A program made the position numbers and the translations under genes. The notes beneath the pieces are model-generated. The model worked only from the letters and a program-made list of their open reading frames with translations, searched no databases and had not been told where the DNA came from. From Armatimonadota bacterium (GTDB taxonomy: Bacteria > Sysuimicrobiota > Sysuimicrobiia > Sysuimicrobiales > JACQTN01), in the NCBI GenBank assembly GCA_016210785.1, contig JACQTN010000274.1:1-19613 (forward strand): a DNA stretch of 19,613 bases. The letters run 5' to 3'. The number at the start of each line of letters is the position of its first letter. Position 1 is the stretch's first letter. Of the stretch, positions 1 through 8,158 are shown piece after piece.

Positions 1-755
1 CCGTGGTGGCGGCGGTCTCCCGGGAGCCCGACATGGTCCTGGTGGGCGCCGCGGAGAAGGGGCACGAGGTCGGCCGGGACGCGGGCGAAGTGGCCGCGAT
101 CGGCACCCTGGGCATCGAGATCACGGAGGACTTCCAGGGCATCCTCCGCACCGCCCGGCCCGACGTGCTGGTGGACTTTACGGTGGCGGAGGCCGCGGCC
201 GGTAACGCCGCCATGGCCATTGAGAACGGCGTGCGGCCGGTGGTCGGCACGACCGGGATGCCCGCGGAGATCGTCCAGCGACTTGGCGACATGTGCCGGG
301 AGCGCAAATTAGGCGGCCTCATCGCGCCCAATTTCGCCATCGGCGCGGTGCTGATGATGGAGTTCGCCAGGACCGCGGCCCGGTTTCTGTCCGACGTGGA
401 GATCATCGAGCTGCATCACGATCGCAAGCGCGACGCGCCGTCGGGCACCGCGCTGAAGACCGCAGAGATGATCCGCCCCGTCATCGAGCGCCAGGGCGCC
501 GCGCGGTTGCAGGAAGGCGGCGGCGTGGGCGACCCCCGCGGGATGCCCGTGGGGCGGGTGCGCGTCCACAGCGTGCGCCTGCCCGGGCTCGTCGCGCACC
601 AGGAGGTCATCTTCGGCGGGCTCGGGCAGACCCTGACGATCCGGCACGACTCCACGAGCCGGGAGTCGTTCATGCCGGGGGTGTTGCTGGCCGCGCGGAA
701 AGTGATGGGGTTGTCGGATCTGGTGGTGGGGTTGGAGAAGCTGCTGGACCTCTGA
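1..755 (+). CDS. dapB: 4-hydroxy-tetrahydrodipicolinate reductase (DapB), 5' end missing
   Basis: DapB reduces the dehydrated form of 4-hydroxy-tetrahydrodipicolinate with NAD(P)H in the cytoplasmic diaminopimelate/lysine pathway. The reading frame is open from base 3, and about 250 residues are visible. The run ELHHDRKRDAPSGTAL (about residues 136-151 from base 3) is the family's substrate and catalytic loop: a His pair, a Lys and the DAPSGTAL turn. Other family blocks are GTTGMP (about 82-87), APNFAIGA (about 108-115) and the C-terminal FGGLGQTLTIRHDS. The N-terminal GxxGxMG nucleotide-binding loop lies before the window, so roughly 15-20 residues are missing. The GTG at base 3 is therefore probably internal. 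The gene ends 13 bases from the end of the convergent ggt gene, with no clear terminator between them. Identification is secure. Confidence 0.93.
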   Translation, partial: VVAAVSREPDMVLVGAAEKGHEVGRDAGEVAAIGTLGIEITEDFQGILRTARPDVLVDFTVAEAAAGNAAMAIENGVRPVVGTTGMPAEIVQRLGDMCRERKLGGLIAPNFAIGAVLMMEFARTAARFLSDVEIIELHHDRKRDAPSGTALKTAEMIRPVIERQGAARLQEGGGVGDPRGMPVGRVRVHSVRLPGLVAHQEVIFGGLGQTLTIRHDSTSRESFMPGVLLAARKVMGLSDLVVGLEKLLDL

Positions 756-768
756 GAAACCGCGCAGA

Positions 769-2505
769 CTACCAGGCCACCGCGTAGCACTCGCGGCGCG
801 GATCGGCCCCGGCCAGCAGCAGGCCCGTGCGCGGGTCCCTGATGATCAGGCACACGCCGCCCATCCGCCACGCGTCCGCGGGCGCGGAGACGGCGATGGC
901 GTGACCGCGCGCGGCGAGCGCGGCGCGCACCTCTTCCTCGACGCCCACCTCCACCTTGAGTCCCGCCGGATCGTACTTTTGTGGCCAGGTCGTGCTCGGG
1001 AACGCGGAGGTGGCCACGCGCGGCGCTTCCACCGCTTCCTGCGGACCCATGTCGAAGTCCACCACGTTGCACATCACCTGGGCCATGGCCTGCGGCTGCA
1101 CGTCGCCACCCGGCGTGCCGATGGCCAGGCAGGGCTCGCCGTCCCGGAAGGCGAGTGCCGGGTTCGGGGTGAGGCGCGGACGCTTGCGCGGCTGCAGCGA
1201 GTTGGGATGGTCGTCCAGCAGCATGGACTGCATGCCGCGCGGGGAAATGCCGAACCCCAGGCCCGGGACCAGCGGGGTATCGTAGGTGGTATCGCTGGGC
1301 GTGGCGGAAAAGATGTTGCCGGCTTCATCTACCGCGCACGCGTAGCTGGTGTCCATGGATGAGCCGTCGCCTGCGGCGCCTCCTTCCACTGGGCCGCTGC
1401 CACCACCCGCCGCGGCGGGGGCGCGGCGCCCCACCGGTGGCCGGACCGGTGGGAGGCCCTCCCAGGCCCGGTCCATCCGGATCATTTCCGCGCACCGGGC
1501 GGCATGCTCCTTCGACAGCAGACGGTCCAGCGGAACGTCCACGAACCGCGGGTCGCCGCAGTACCGCTCGCGATCGGCGAAGGCGAGCTTGAGCGCCTCC
1601 GCCATCAGGTGCAGGTGATCGGTCGTATTGTGGCCCACGCGCGCCAGGTCGAAGCGTTCCAGAATCGCCAGCGCCTGCAGCAGCGCCGGGCCCTGGCACC
1701 AGGGGCCACAGCCGTAGACGCGCACGCCCCGGTACTCCACCGACACCGGCGGGTCCAGCGTCACCGCGAACTCCGCCAGATCGTCGCGGTCCAGCACACC
1801 GCCCTGGTCGCGCGCGAACTCCACCAGGGTCTTCGCAATGTCGCCGCGGTAGAAGCGGTCGCGCGCCGCCTGGATCGCGCCCTCCCGTCCCTCCCCCCGG
1901 TGCAACACCACACCCTCCACCAGCCTGACCCGCGTGCGCGCCAGGTCCTTTGCCACGAAGGGTTCCCCCGGCGCCGGGGGCCGGCCGTGCGGCAGGAAGA
2001 CTGCCCGCGTGCTCGGCCACCGCTCGAACCCGTCGCGCCAGCGTGCGAGGTTGGTGGACTGGAAGTTGTGGGTGGGAAAGCCGCGGTCGGCCAGCTCGAT
2101 GGACGGCGCCAGGACCTCCGCCAGCGTGAGGGTGCCGAAGTGCTGCAGCGCCGTCATCCAGGCATCCGGGGCAGCGGGGACCAGGGAGCGGAGGACGCCG
2201 GGCGGGATCTCGCCGCCGGCCTTCTCCCGAAAGTAGGCGATGGACGCGGCCTTCGGCCACCAGCCCACGCCGCTGATGGTCACGACCTCTCGGCGCGCGG
2301 CCAGGTAGATGATGATGGGCGCCACGCCCCCGAAGGTGACGAAGTCGGGCTGCAGCACGTTGAGCGCGATGCCGGCCGCCACGCCGGCGTCCACCGCGTT
2401 GCCGCCGCGCTCCAGCATCCGCGCGCCGACCATGGAGGCGAGGGCGTGACCGGAGGAGACGGCGTAATGCCGCCCTCCCACGAAGGGCCGTCCCGTCTTC
2501 CGCAC
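769..2505 (-). CDS. ggt: Gamma-glutamyltransferase family protein, probably cytoplasmic
   Basis: This is an Ntn-hydrolase of the gamma-glutamyltranspeptidase family, which cleaves or transfers the gamma-glutamyl group of glutathione and related compounds after self-cleavage into two subunits. The open frame reaches 2580, but a GTG at 2505 has GGGGAGGAG just upstream and matches where homology begins, giving about 578 residues. Visible family blocks are LERGGNAVDA near the N-terminus, the self-cleavage site MDTSYACAVDEAGN (the Thr is residue 411 counted from 2580, 386 from 2505), GISPRGMQSMLLDD, RPRLTPNPAL and GTPGGD. A Gly/Ala/Pro-rich stretch of about 25 residues precedes the cleavage Thr. 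No signal peptide is visible, unlike the periplasmic E. coli enzyme. Family members of this type also include acylases and hydrolases of unknown substrate, so the exact reaction is uncertain. Confidence 0.9.
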   Translation of the reverse strand: MRKTGRPFVGGRHYAVSSGHALASMVGARMLERGGNAVDAGVAAGIALNVLQPDFVTFGGVAPIIIYLAARREVVTISGVGWWPKAASIAYFREKAGGEIPPGVLRSLVPAAPDAWMTALQHFGTLTLAEVLAPSIELADRGFPTHNFQSTNLARWRDGFERWPSTRAVFLPHGRPPAPGEPFVAKDLARTRVRLVEGVVLHRGEGREGAIQAARDRFYRGDIAKTLVEFARDQGGVLDRDDLAEFAVTLDPPVSVEYRGVRVYGCGPWCQGPALLQALAILERFDLARVGHNTTDHLHLMAEALKLAFADRERYCGDPRFVDVPLDRLLSKEHAARCAEMIRMDRAWEGLPPVRPPVGRRAPAAAGGGSGPVEGGAAGDGSSMDTSYACAVDEAGNIFSATPSDTTYDTPLVPGLGFGISPRGMQSMLLDDHPNSLQPRKRPRLTPNPALAFRDGEPCLAIGTPGGDVQPQAMAQVMCNVVDFDMGPQEAVEAPRVATSAFPSTTWPQKYDPAGLKVEVGVEEEVRAALAARGHAIAVSAPADAWRMGGVCLIIRDPRTGLLLAGADPRRECYAVAW

Positions 2506-2592
2506 GTCTGGCTCCTCCCCGGCTCCCGACCGGAGCCGCGGCGAGTCTTCCGTGCCCGGCGCCGGGGGTCCTGCCCGCACCGCCGCATTGGG

Positions 2593-2643
2593 GCGCGCGG
2601 TGGCGCGGCGAGAGTACCGGCGCGTTCTTCCGCCACCGCGCGC
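2593..2643. repeat. Perfect 13-bp inverted repeat upstream of ggt
   Basis: GCGCGCGGTGGCG at 2593-2605 is exactly reverse-complementary to 2631-2643, with a 25-base spacer. It lies 88-138 bases upstream of the ggt GTG start, in the 236-base gap between ggt and tRNA-Ser(CGA). It could be an operator or a 5'-leader hairpin of ggt. No U-run follows on either strand, so it does not look like an intrinsic terminator. In GC-rich DNA such a repeat can arise by chance, so function is unproven. Apart from this and the tRNA promoter, the gap shows nothing recognisable. Confidence 0.5.
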
Positions 2644-2699
2644 GTGCCCGGCGCTGCTGCGCGTGCCGGTTTCCCCCGTAGTTTCGCGTGGCCCGGCGT

Positions 2700-2728
2700 T
2701 TGCATCTCCAGCGACGGGCGCGTAGAAT
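2700..2728 (+). promoter_or_regulatory. Candidate sigma70 promoter of tRNA-Ser(CGA)
   Basis: TTGCAT at 2700-2705 and TAGAAT at 2723-2728 are separated by exactly 17 bases. The -10 box matches the TATAAT consensus at 5 of 6 positions, while the -35 box is weaker. Transcription would begin near 2735, a few bases before the mature tRNA at 2742. The position and spacing support it more than the -35 sequence does. Confidence 0.6.
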
Positions 2729-2741
2729 TAGTGGTGGCCGC

Positions 2742-2833
2742 GGAGGGGTCGCCTAATCCGGCTAGGGCAGCGGCCTCGAAAGTCGCCGGGGCTTCACGGT
2801 CCCATGTGGGTTCAAATCCCACCCCCTCCGCCA
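2742..2833 (+). tRNA. tRNA-Ser(CGA), decoding UCG
   Basis: A full cloverleaf can be folded by hand. The acceptor GGAGGGG (2742-2748) pairs with CCCCTCC (2823-2829), followed by discriminator G and an encoded CCA (2831-2833). The anticodon stem GCGGC/GTCGC holds the loop CTCGAAA, giving anticodon CGA. The long variable arm (stem GGGGC/GTCCC) is the class II hallmark of serine tRNAs. The T arm is GTGGG-TTCAAAT-CCCAC. The acceptor and T arms are identical to those of the second tRNA-Ser in this window. The gene is oriented against the minus-strand operon that ends at 2925. Confidence 0.95.
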
Positions 2834-2924
2834 CCTCTCCCTCTCCGAGCTTCTGCGGCCAGGCCCGGCGCGGCATGGGTCCACACTATCGACGGGCTCC
2901 GGCTCCTCCATGTGTGCTGAGGCG

Positions 2925-5252
2925 TCATCCCCGAGGTGCCGTCGACGAAGCCGAGATGAGCAGGCCGGCGAGGAGGTAACACAGGGAACCGCCGACGATG
3001 CTCCATGTGAACCCCCACGTCATCGCCAGCGCCACTGCGGTGACCGCGCCGATGACCGAGGCCACGCCGTTGGTAGTCCACATGGCGGTGACAAGAGAGG
3101 CGAGTCGACGGTGCTGGAGAAGGCGCATGCCAGTGGGGAAGGGCATGCCCAGGAGTAGCCCCAACGGCAGCAGGACTGCCAGCGTCGCAATCACCCTGAC
3201 CCCCAGCGTGTGCAAGATGAAAGCCGTCACCAGCGCCGGCATGGCCACTGCGTATGCGAGAGACATCCCCCCGATGAGCACCGTGATAAGTGCCGCGAAC
3301 CTGGCCAGGCGGCCCTCCTGCAAGAGCCCGCTGAGAAGGCTTCCCATGCCGGCGAACAGCAGGAGAGCGCCCAGAATTGTGGCCACGGCGATCGTAGGAT
3401 GACCCAGGAGCAGGATGAGGCGCTGGATCATGGCCACCTCCAGGAGCATGAATCCGGCGCCCAGGGCCGCGTAGTAGCCCCCGAAGTGCCACACGTCAGA
3501 CCCGTGCTCCCGGGAAAGCCGGCTCAGCAATACGACGCCGGCCGCGACCAGTCCCGCCAGCCCCCATCCCATGGTGCGAATCTGGCCAGGCAGACCCGGG
3601 TGGAGCTCGTAGAAGAACGGACGGTCATCCCGAGGTGGGCTGAGATCCACCTGTCGCTCTCTGGCCACGAATGCCTCCAGTGGCATGCCCTCACTCAGCG
3701 CGGCGATCGCTCCTTCTTCCTTCACGTGTGGAGCGAAGAGCAGGCTGAAACCTCTGGCGCCGACAATGTCGGCCACGCGGCGTGCCTGGTCTGCCGTGAA
3801 GGGGGAGCGCTTGATCAAGAGCAGGGGATAGGCCGCCTCCGGTCCCTCACGCAGTCCTGGATCGGTGACGGCGACGAGGTGACGGGTCGCCTGTGCAGCG
3901 GTGTAACCCTGCCGTGCGAGTGCAGCCACCGCGGTGGTGAAGGCTCGCACGAGCTCCGGCGTGGAGTACACGCGCAGCGAGACCAGACCATCCTCTGTCA
4001 GGTGGCTCAAGTATTCGGAGAAGGCTTCCAGGGTGAAGAGGTAGTTCTCGGCCAACGCCAGTCCGGCCCTCTCCGACGCCCCTGTCCGCACGAGGGCCAG
4101 GAAAATCAGGTCATAACGGCCCTGGGTGCGCTTGAGGAAACTCCTGCCTTCGTCCAGGGCCAGGCTCACCGCGGGATGATCGTAGAGAGCGCCGTTGAAA
4201 GGGGCGAAGTGACGCATGGCCGCCACCGTCCCCGGATCCACCTCCACGGCCGTCATGTGCCGGGCGTTCCCCAGCAGCCCCAGCAGGAGATCCTTTCCTC
4301 CGCCCGGTCCGATGACCAGCGCGGTGTCTACCCGGCGGAAGGCATAGGGGAGGAATCCAAGGTCCGCTTCGAGATCGTGCACCGTGCGAAGATCCCCACC
4401 GAACCGGCGCATGCTGGAGCTCGCGCCACCGTCAATCAGGACGAACTTCTCCGTCGCGTCGCGCTCGGTTTCCACCACGTCGGTCCGGGCGAAGGCGCTC
4501 CAGCGCGTGAAGGCCAGCCGCGACGACGGTGCTCTGAGCACCTGGAACAGGGCCTTGGACGAGGCCACCGCTTCGGGCCTTACGTCCACCAGCGTGCGCA
4601 ACATGTTCGACCCGAGCACCCCCACGGCAACCAAGAGACCCAGTGCCCCGGCCCGCCGGAGCCCGCGGGTCCGGCTGAGCAGCACACCGGCCACCGCACC
4701 ACCGGCGGCGACTAGGAACATGGTGTTCACCGGGCCCAGACGCGACAGGATCCAGACGGAGATCCCCGCGCCGGTGGCGGCTCCGGCCAGATCCGCCAGA
4801 TAGAGGATGGTGGCGCGCCCCGCAAACTCGCCGAACGCCGCAGAGATGATCGTGCCCGCGAAGAGGAACGGCACGAAAGAGAGGAGCGCGTAGAGGGCCA
4901 CGGCGTCCACTCTGACCACAGCGGCGAGCGCGACGGGAAGTGCGCCCATCGTGGTTGCATACGCCAGCGCCGCCGGGGCGAGGATGTCACCGCTGAACCT
5001 GCGACGAAACCCGTGCGCCAGCACGCCGCCCATCCCCATGCCGAGGACCGCGATCGATACCACGACGAACACGTAATGGTACGAAAGGATGAAGGAGAAG
5101 AATCGCGTGAGGGTGACCTCCGCGATCAGCGCACCGCCCGAGATGAACGCAAGCGCGAGGAGCGTGCCGATGGGCACGCGGGGTGCTGGCGGTGCCGTGC
5201 CCCTGTCCCGAGATGTCCTGGACGACGGCGCGGTGGCGCGAGGATCCGTCAT
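2925..5252 (-). CDS. Polytopic membrane protein with inserted spermidine-synthase-like domain
   Basis: The product is about 775 residues. About seven hydrophobic segments fill residues 28-218, a soluble Rossmann-type domain spans about 220-555, and about eight more hydrophobic segments follow (about 560-765). The soluble part resembles SAM/decarboxy-SAM-binding aminopropyltransferases: VIGPGGGKD (313-321), VEVDP (336-340) and DEGRSFL (367-373). The position of the catalytic Asp of spermidine synthases (YDxIxxD) reads YDLIFLA, with Ala386 in place of Asp, so normal polyamine synthesis is doubtful. The start ATG at 5252 overlaps the dppC stop in an ATGA, implying translational coupling. The frame stays open upstream to 5828, but that part is antisense to nothing else real and simply overlaps dppC. 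Such long membrane-anchored SpeE-like proteins are common in environmental bacteria and have no settled role. The gene is last in the operon. Confidence 0.8.
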   Translation of the reverse strand: MTDPRATAPSSRTSRDRGTAPPAPRVPIGTLLALAFISGGALIAEVTLTRFFSFILSYHYVFVVVSIAVLGMGMGGVLAHGFRRRFSGDILAPAALAYATTMGALPVALAAVVRVDAVALYALLSFVPFLFAGTIISAAFGEFAGRATILYLADLAGAATGAGISVWILSRLGPVNTMFLVAAGGAVAGVLLSRTRGLRRAGALGLLVAVGVLGSNMLRTLVDVRPEAVASSKALFQVLRAPSSRLAFTRWSAFARTDVVETERDATEKFVLIDGGASSSMRRFGGDLRTVHDLEADLGFLPYAFRRVDTALVIGPGGGKDLLLGLLGNARHMTAVEVDPGTVAAMRHFAPFNGALYDHPAVSLALDEGRSFLKRTQGRYDLIFLALVRTGASERAGLALAENYLFTLEAFSEYLSHLTEDGLVSLRVYSTPELVRAFTTAVAALARQGYTAAQATRHLVAVTDPGLREGPEAAYPLLLIKRSPFTADQARRVADIVGARGFSLLFAPHVKEEGAIAALSEGMPLEAFVARERQVDLSPPRDDRPFFYELHPGLPGQIRTMGWGLAGLVAAGVVLLSRLSREHGSDVWHFGGYYAALGAGFMLLEVAMIQRLILLLGHPTIAVATILGALLLFAGMGSLLSGLLQEGRLARFAALITVLIGGMSLAYAVAMPALVTAFILHTLGVRVIATLAVLLPLGLLLGMPFPTGMRLLQHRRLASLVTAMWTTNGVASVIGAVTAVALAMTWGFTWSIVGGSLCYLLAGLLISASSTAPRG

Positions 5253-6148
5253 GTGCCGCGCTGGCCTCTCAGCGTGGGATCCAGAGCATCGCGCAGCCCG
5301 TCGCCGAGGAGGTTGAATCCGAGGACAACCAGCATGATGGCGAGCCCCGGGAATGTCGCCACGTGAGGGGCGACCCGAAGGTAGGTGCGTCCATTCGCGA
5401 GCATCACTCCCCATTCGGGAGTGGGCGGCTGCACCCCAAGGCCGAGAAAGCTCAGCGAGGACGTGATCAGGATCGCCGCACCGATGTTGAGGGTGGTCTG
5501 AACAATGACGGGCCCGAGGATGTTGGGCACGATGTGGCGGTAGAGGATGCGGAGGTCCGTCGCGCCCACCCCACGTGCCGCCTCGACATAGTCCCGTTCT
5601 TTCACCGAGAGGACGAGCCCGCGGACGAGTCTCACGTAGAACGGAGTGAAGTAGATCCCGATGGCGACCATGACGTTCCCGGTGCCGCGGCCCAGGACCG
5701 CGATGATGGCCAGCGCCATGAGGATTCCGGGGAAGGCCAGCATGACGTCGGTGAGGCGCAGGGCGACATTCTCCACCCAGGAGCCGCGGTAGCCCGCCGC
5801 GAGCCCGATGGAGACCCCGAGAATGCACGCCGATCCTGTTGCCCCGAGCGCAATGAGCAGGGAGATCCGCGAGCCGTGCATGACGCGGCTCAGAATGTCG
5901 CGGCCAAACTCATCGAACCCCAGCGGGTGGCGCAGCGAGGGTTTCTGGAGAGAGTTCGGGAGGTGAGAGGCGAGGGGGTCGTACGGGGACAGCCTTGGGG
6001 CGAACATGCCCACCAGGATGAAGAGGCACACGATGCCGGCTCCCAGCAATGCCCCGCCATCGGCCGTCAACGCGCGCCAGAACGTGACACGCCCCGGCGC
6101 TCGGGGTCTCCGCCGCGGTGCCATCTCAATGCTGAGGTCCGTGGTCAT
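5249..6148 (-). CDS. Dipeptide/oligopeptide-type ABC transporter permease (DppC family)
   Basis: This is an inner-membrane permease subunit of a peptide/nickel-class (Dpp/Opp/Gsi) ABC importer, 299 residues long and typical for the family. A short cytoplasmic N-terminus rich in Arg/Pro (1-30) precedes the first membrane helix (about 32-50). The periplasmic block HPLGFDEFGRDILSRVMHGSR (about 92-112) is characteristic of DppC proteins. The ATPase-contacting EAA loop reads EAARGVGATDLRILYRHIVP (about 201-220). The C-terminal LGDGLRDALDP signature is present. The ATG at 6148 has GGGAG five bases upstream and lies 12 bases after the dppB stop. The substrate cannot be read from the sequence; peptides, glutathione, opines and cyclic amides are all carried by this family. 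Confidence 0.93.
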   Translation of the reverse strand: MTTDLSIEMAPRRRPRAPGRVTFWRALTADGGALLGAGIVCLFILVGMFAPRLSPYDPLASHLPNSLQKPSLRHPLGFDEFGRDILSRVMHGSRISLLIALGATGSACILGVSIGLAAGYRGSWVENVALRLTDVMLAFPGILMALAIIAVLGRGTGNVMVAIGIYFTPFYVRLVRGLVLSVKERDYVEAARGVGATDLRILYRHIVPNILGPVIVQTTLNIGAAILITSSLSFLGLGVQPPTPEWGVMLANGRTYLRVAPHVATFPGLAIMLVVLGFNLLGDGLRDALDPTLRGQRGT

Positions 6149-6160
6149 CGTGCTCCCGGT

Positions 6161-7084
6161 TCAGTGATACCTGATCCGCGGATCGAGGTACGAGTAGAGG
6201 ATATCGACGGCGAGGTTGATCAGCACGAAACTTGTGGCGATGACCAGCACGATCCCCTGGATCAGCGGAAGGTCGCGGGCATTGATGGCATCCAGCAGCA
6301 GACGGCCGATGCCCGGCCACGCGAAGACGGACTCCGTGACAACGACTCGGCCCAGCATCGTGCCGAATTGCAGGCCCACGACGGTGACGGTGGGGATCAG
6401 GCTGTTCTTCAGGGCATGTTTGAACAGGACGATATGCTCGTCGAGACCTTTCGCCCGCGCCGTACGCACGTAATCCTGTCGCAGGGTGTCCAGCAGACTC
6501 GATCGCGTCATGCGTGCGATGAGCGCCGATGAAGCGATGCCCAGCGTCAAGGCGGGCAGAATCAGGTGGACGACGCCTCCGCGGCCTGTGGCGGGCACCC
6601 AGCCCAGGCGTACGGCAAACAGGAAGATCAGCATGAGGCCCAGCCAGAAATCGGGCATGGAGAAGCCGAACAGCACAGAGGTTGTGATCCCCCTGTCCCA
6701 GAGGGTGTTGTGCCTGACGGCGGCCATCATCCCGGCGAACAGGCCGATCAGGACCGCGATGGCGATGCTGGCCAGGGCGAGTTCGACGCTGGCAGGGAAC
6801 CGCGCCGTGATCTCGTCGAGCAACGGGCGGCGGGTATAGAGGGACCGGCCGAAATTCAGCCTCGCGATGCCGTTGAGGTACCGCACGTACTGGACCCAGA
6901 TCGGTTGATCCAGGCCCAACTCGCGTCGCAGCTTGTCGACGTCCTCGGCGGTGGCAAATCCTTCACTCAGGATGTACGTCGCCGCGTCTCCGGGGACGAT
7001 ATGGATCAAGAGGAAGACCGCCAGCGTGATCAGGAGCAGAACGGGGATCAGGCTGAGCAGTCGCCGGACGATGAACGCCAGCAT
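6161..7084 (-). CDS. Dipeptide/oligopeptide-type ABC transporter permease (DppB family)
   Basis: This is the partner permease of the DppC-type subunit, with 307 residues. The first helix (about 8-30) leads into the DppB hallmark HIVPGDAA (28-35) and an extracytoplasmic LGLDQP segment. The EAA loop reads TARAKGLDEHIVLFKHALKN, and the C-terminus contains the family block WPGIGRLLLDAINARDLPLI. The ATG at 7084 has AAGGAGG in the leader, with a nearer GAAGG four bases upstream. The gene follows the aminopeptidase-like gene by 68 bases and precedes dppC by 12. The operon supplies a binding protein but no DppD/DppF ATPases, so the pump presumably borrows nucleotide-binding subunits from elsewhere in the genome. 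Confidence 0.93.
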   Translation of the reverse strand: MLAFIVRRLLSLIPVLLLITLAVFLLIHIVPGDAATYILSEGFATAEDVDKLRRELGLDQPIWVQYVRYLNGIARLNFGRSLYTRRPLLDEITARFPASVELALASIAIAVLIGLFAGMMAAVRHNTLWDRGITTSVLFGFSMPDFWLGLMLIFLFAVRLGWVPATGRGGVVHLILPALTLGIASSALIARMTRSSLLDTLRQDYVRTARAKGLDEHIVLFKHALKNSLIPTVTVVGLQFGTMLGRVVVTESVFAWPGIGRLLLDAINARDLPLIQGIVLVIATSFVLINLAVDILYSYLDPRIRYH

Positions 7085-7152
7085 CTGGCCTTCGAGTGCC
7101 TCCTTGGCCTAGACCAGGTCCGAAACCAGAAGCAGACGCTGGCGCGATCGTC

Positions 7153-8136
7153 CTAGACCTTGATCGCGCCGTCTTGAACCACGACCCGGCCATCCATGCT
7201 GACGGTGGGTTCTCGAATCAACCCGTCGATGTGCAGTTTGGCGCGGATGACCCCGCCGTCTTCGCTATTGGTGCCGAAGGCGATGTGAGAGGTTCCCCAC
7301 TTCTTCTTGTCCTCTCGCATGGAGCCCGTGATCCTGGCCTTGGGATTCGTGCCAATGGAAATCTCGGCGGGGCAGTTGTACGAGTTGCGGTCTCCGTGCT
7401 GCTCCAGGAGCTCCCGGATCTGCCGGGCCTGGGCACCCCCCTCAACGTCGACCACCCATCCTTTCTTGACCGTGAGCTTCACCGGCTCCTGCAGTAAGCC
7501 GATCTGCTCGACGGTGGTATCCCAGACCACGATGCCCTCGCCGGTGCCCTCCAGGGGCACGATGCCCGACTCCCCGTCCGGGAACGCGGCGTCGAGCACG
7601 CGGCCGTCGGCGAGCCAGCGGTTGCGGGCCGCCATGTAGAAGCCTTTCCGTCCGTCTGTCCTGGTCACCAGGTCGGTGCCAAGCCTGGACGTGACCCGAA
7701 CCTCCTTGCACTCCGTCCACAACGCCATCAGCGTCTGCCCCAGTTGCTCAATGGCGGCATAGTCGGCGGTGGCCGCGCCGCTGGAGAGGATGTCGTAGGT
7801 CGCCCCATTCATATAGATCGCCTGCTTGCCGGCTTTGCGGATCTCATCGCAGATGGCGGCATGTCCGAGGGCCCGCGTGGTCATGTCGACCATGATATCC
7901 GCCGCCCGCACCGCCGCGGAGATCGGAGGTGTGGGGTCGATGCCAAAGGCGGCCCGGGGTGTCATGAGGAACAGGCTCACCTCGACCCCGCGGCTCTCCG
8001 CGACGGCCGCGACCGTCTGCCAGAGGAGCGGGTCCATGTTGGTGTCCGTGATGATGACCACCTTGTTTCCCGGCTTCGCGTTGAGTTCGATGGGAACCTT
8101 GACGTACTGCGCCAGATGCATCATCCGGGGATCCAT
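7153..8136 (-). CDS. M29 aminopeptidase/NicX-like metalloprotein, copy 2
   Basis: The 327-residue product resembles the M29 aminopeptidase (AmpS) superfamily, which also includes the non-haem iron 2,5-dihydroxypyridine 5,6-dioxygenase NicX. The likely metal ligands are seen in order: Glu189 (FPDGES), Glu258 (PAEISIG), His284 (TSHIAFG), and His302 and Asp304 (LHIDGLI). The His and HxD ligands suit both peptidase and dioxygenase, so sequence inspection does not decide the reaction. No signal peptide is visible, and the protein should be cytoplasmic. The ATG at 8136 is preceded by GGGAGGGAGGT. The gene is a collinear paralogue of the gene just upstream (8224-9207), with the same length and the same ligand positions, from which a hairpin element separates it. 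At 327 residues both are shorter than classical M29 peptidases (about 400). Confidence 0.8.
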   Translation of the reverse strand: MDPRMMHLAQYVKVPIELNAKPGNKVVIITDTNMDPLLWQTVAAVAESRGVEVSLFLMTPRAAFGIDPTPPISAAVRAADIMVDMTTRALGHAAICDEIRKAGKQAIYMNGATYDILSSGAATADYAAIEQLGQTLMALWTECKEVRVTSRLGTDLVTRTDGRKGFYMAARNRWLADGRVLDAAFPDGESGIVPLEGTGEGIVVWDTTVEQIGLLQEPVKLTVKKGWVVDVEGGAQARQIRELLEQHGDRNSYNCPAEISIGTNPKARITGSMREDKKKWGTSHIAFGTNSEDGGVIRAKLHIDGLIREPTVSMDGRVVVQDGAIKV

Positions 8137-8158
8137 GTCGCGACCTCCCTCCCGTCAC

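Noticed and set aside
2280..2876. Minus-strand frame beginning near VGFEPT
   Set aside because: The GFEPT/WDLNPR peptide is the antisense translation of the tRNA T arm, a well-known false-gene signature. The frame also overlaps tRNA-Ser(CGA) and ggt.
5253..5828. N-terminal extension of the SpeE-like gene
   Set aside because: The extension overlaps dppC out of frame and is Arg/His-rich without homology. The ATGA overlap at 5252 gives a natural start.
1504..6532. Other long plus-strand frames at 1504-2979, 3210-4715 and 5183-6532
   Set aside because: Each lies opposite a motif-bearing minus-strand gene, and the first also runs through a tRNA. Their compositions are typical of antisense GC-rich DNA.
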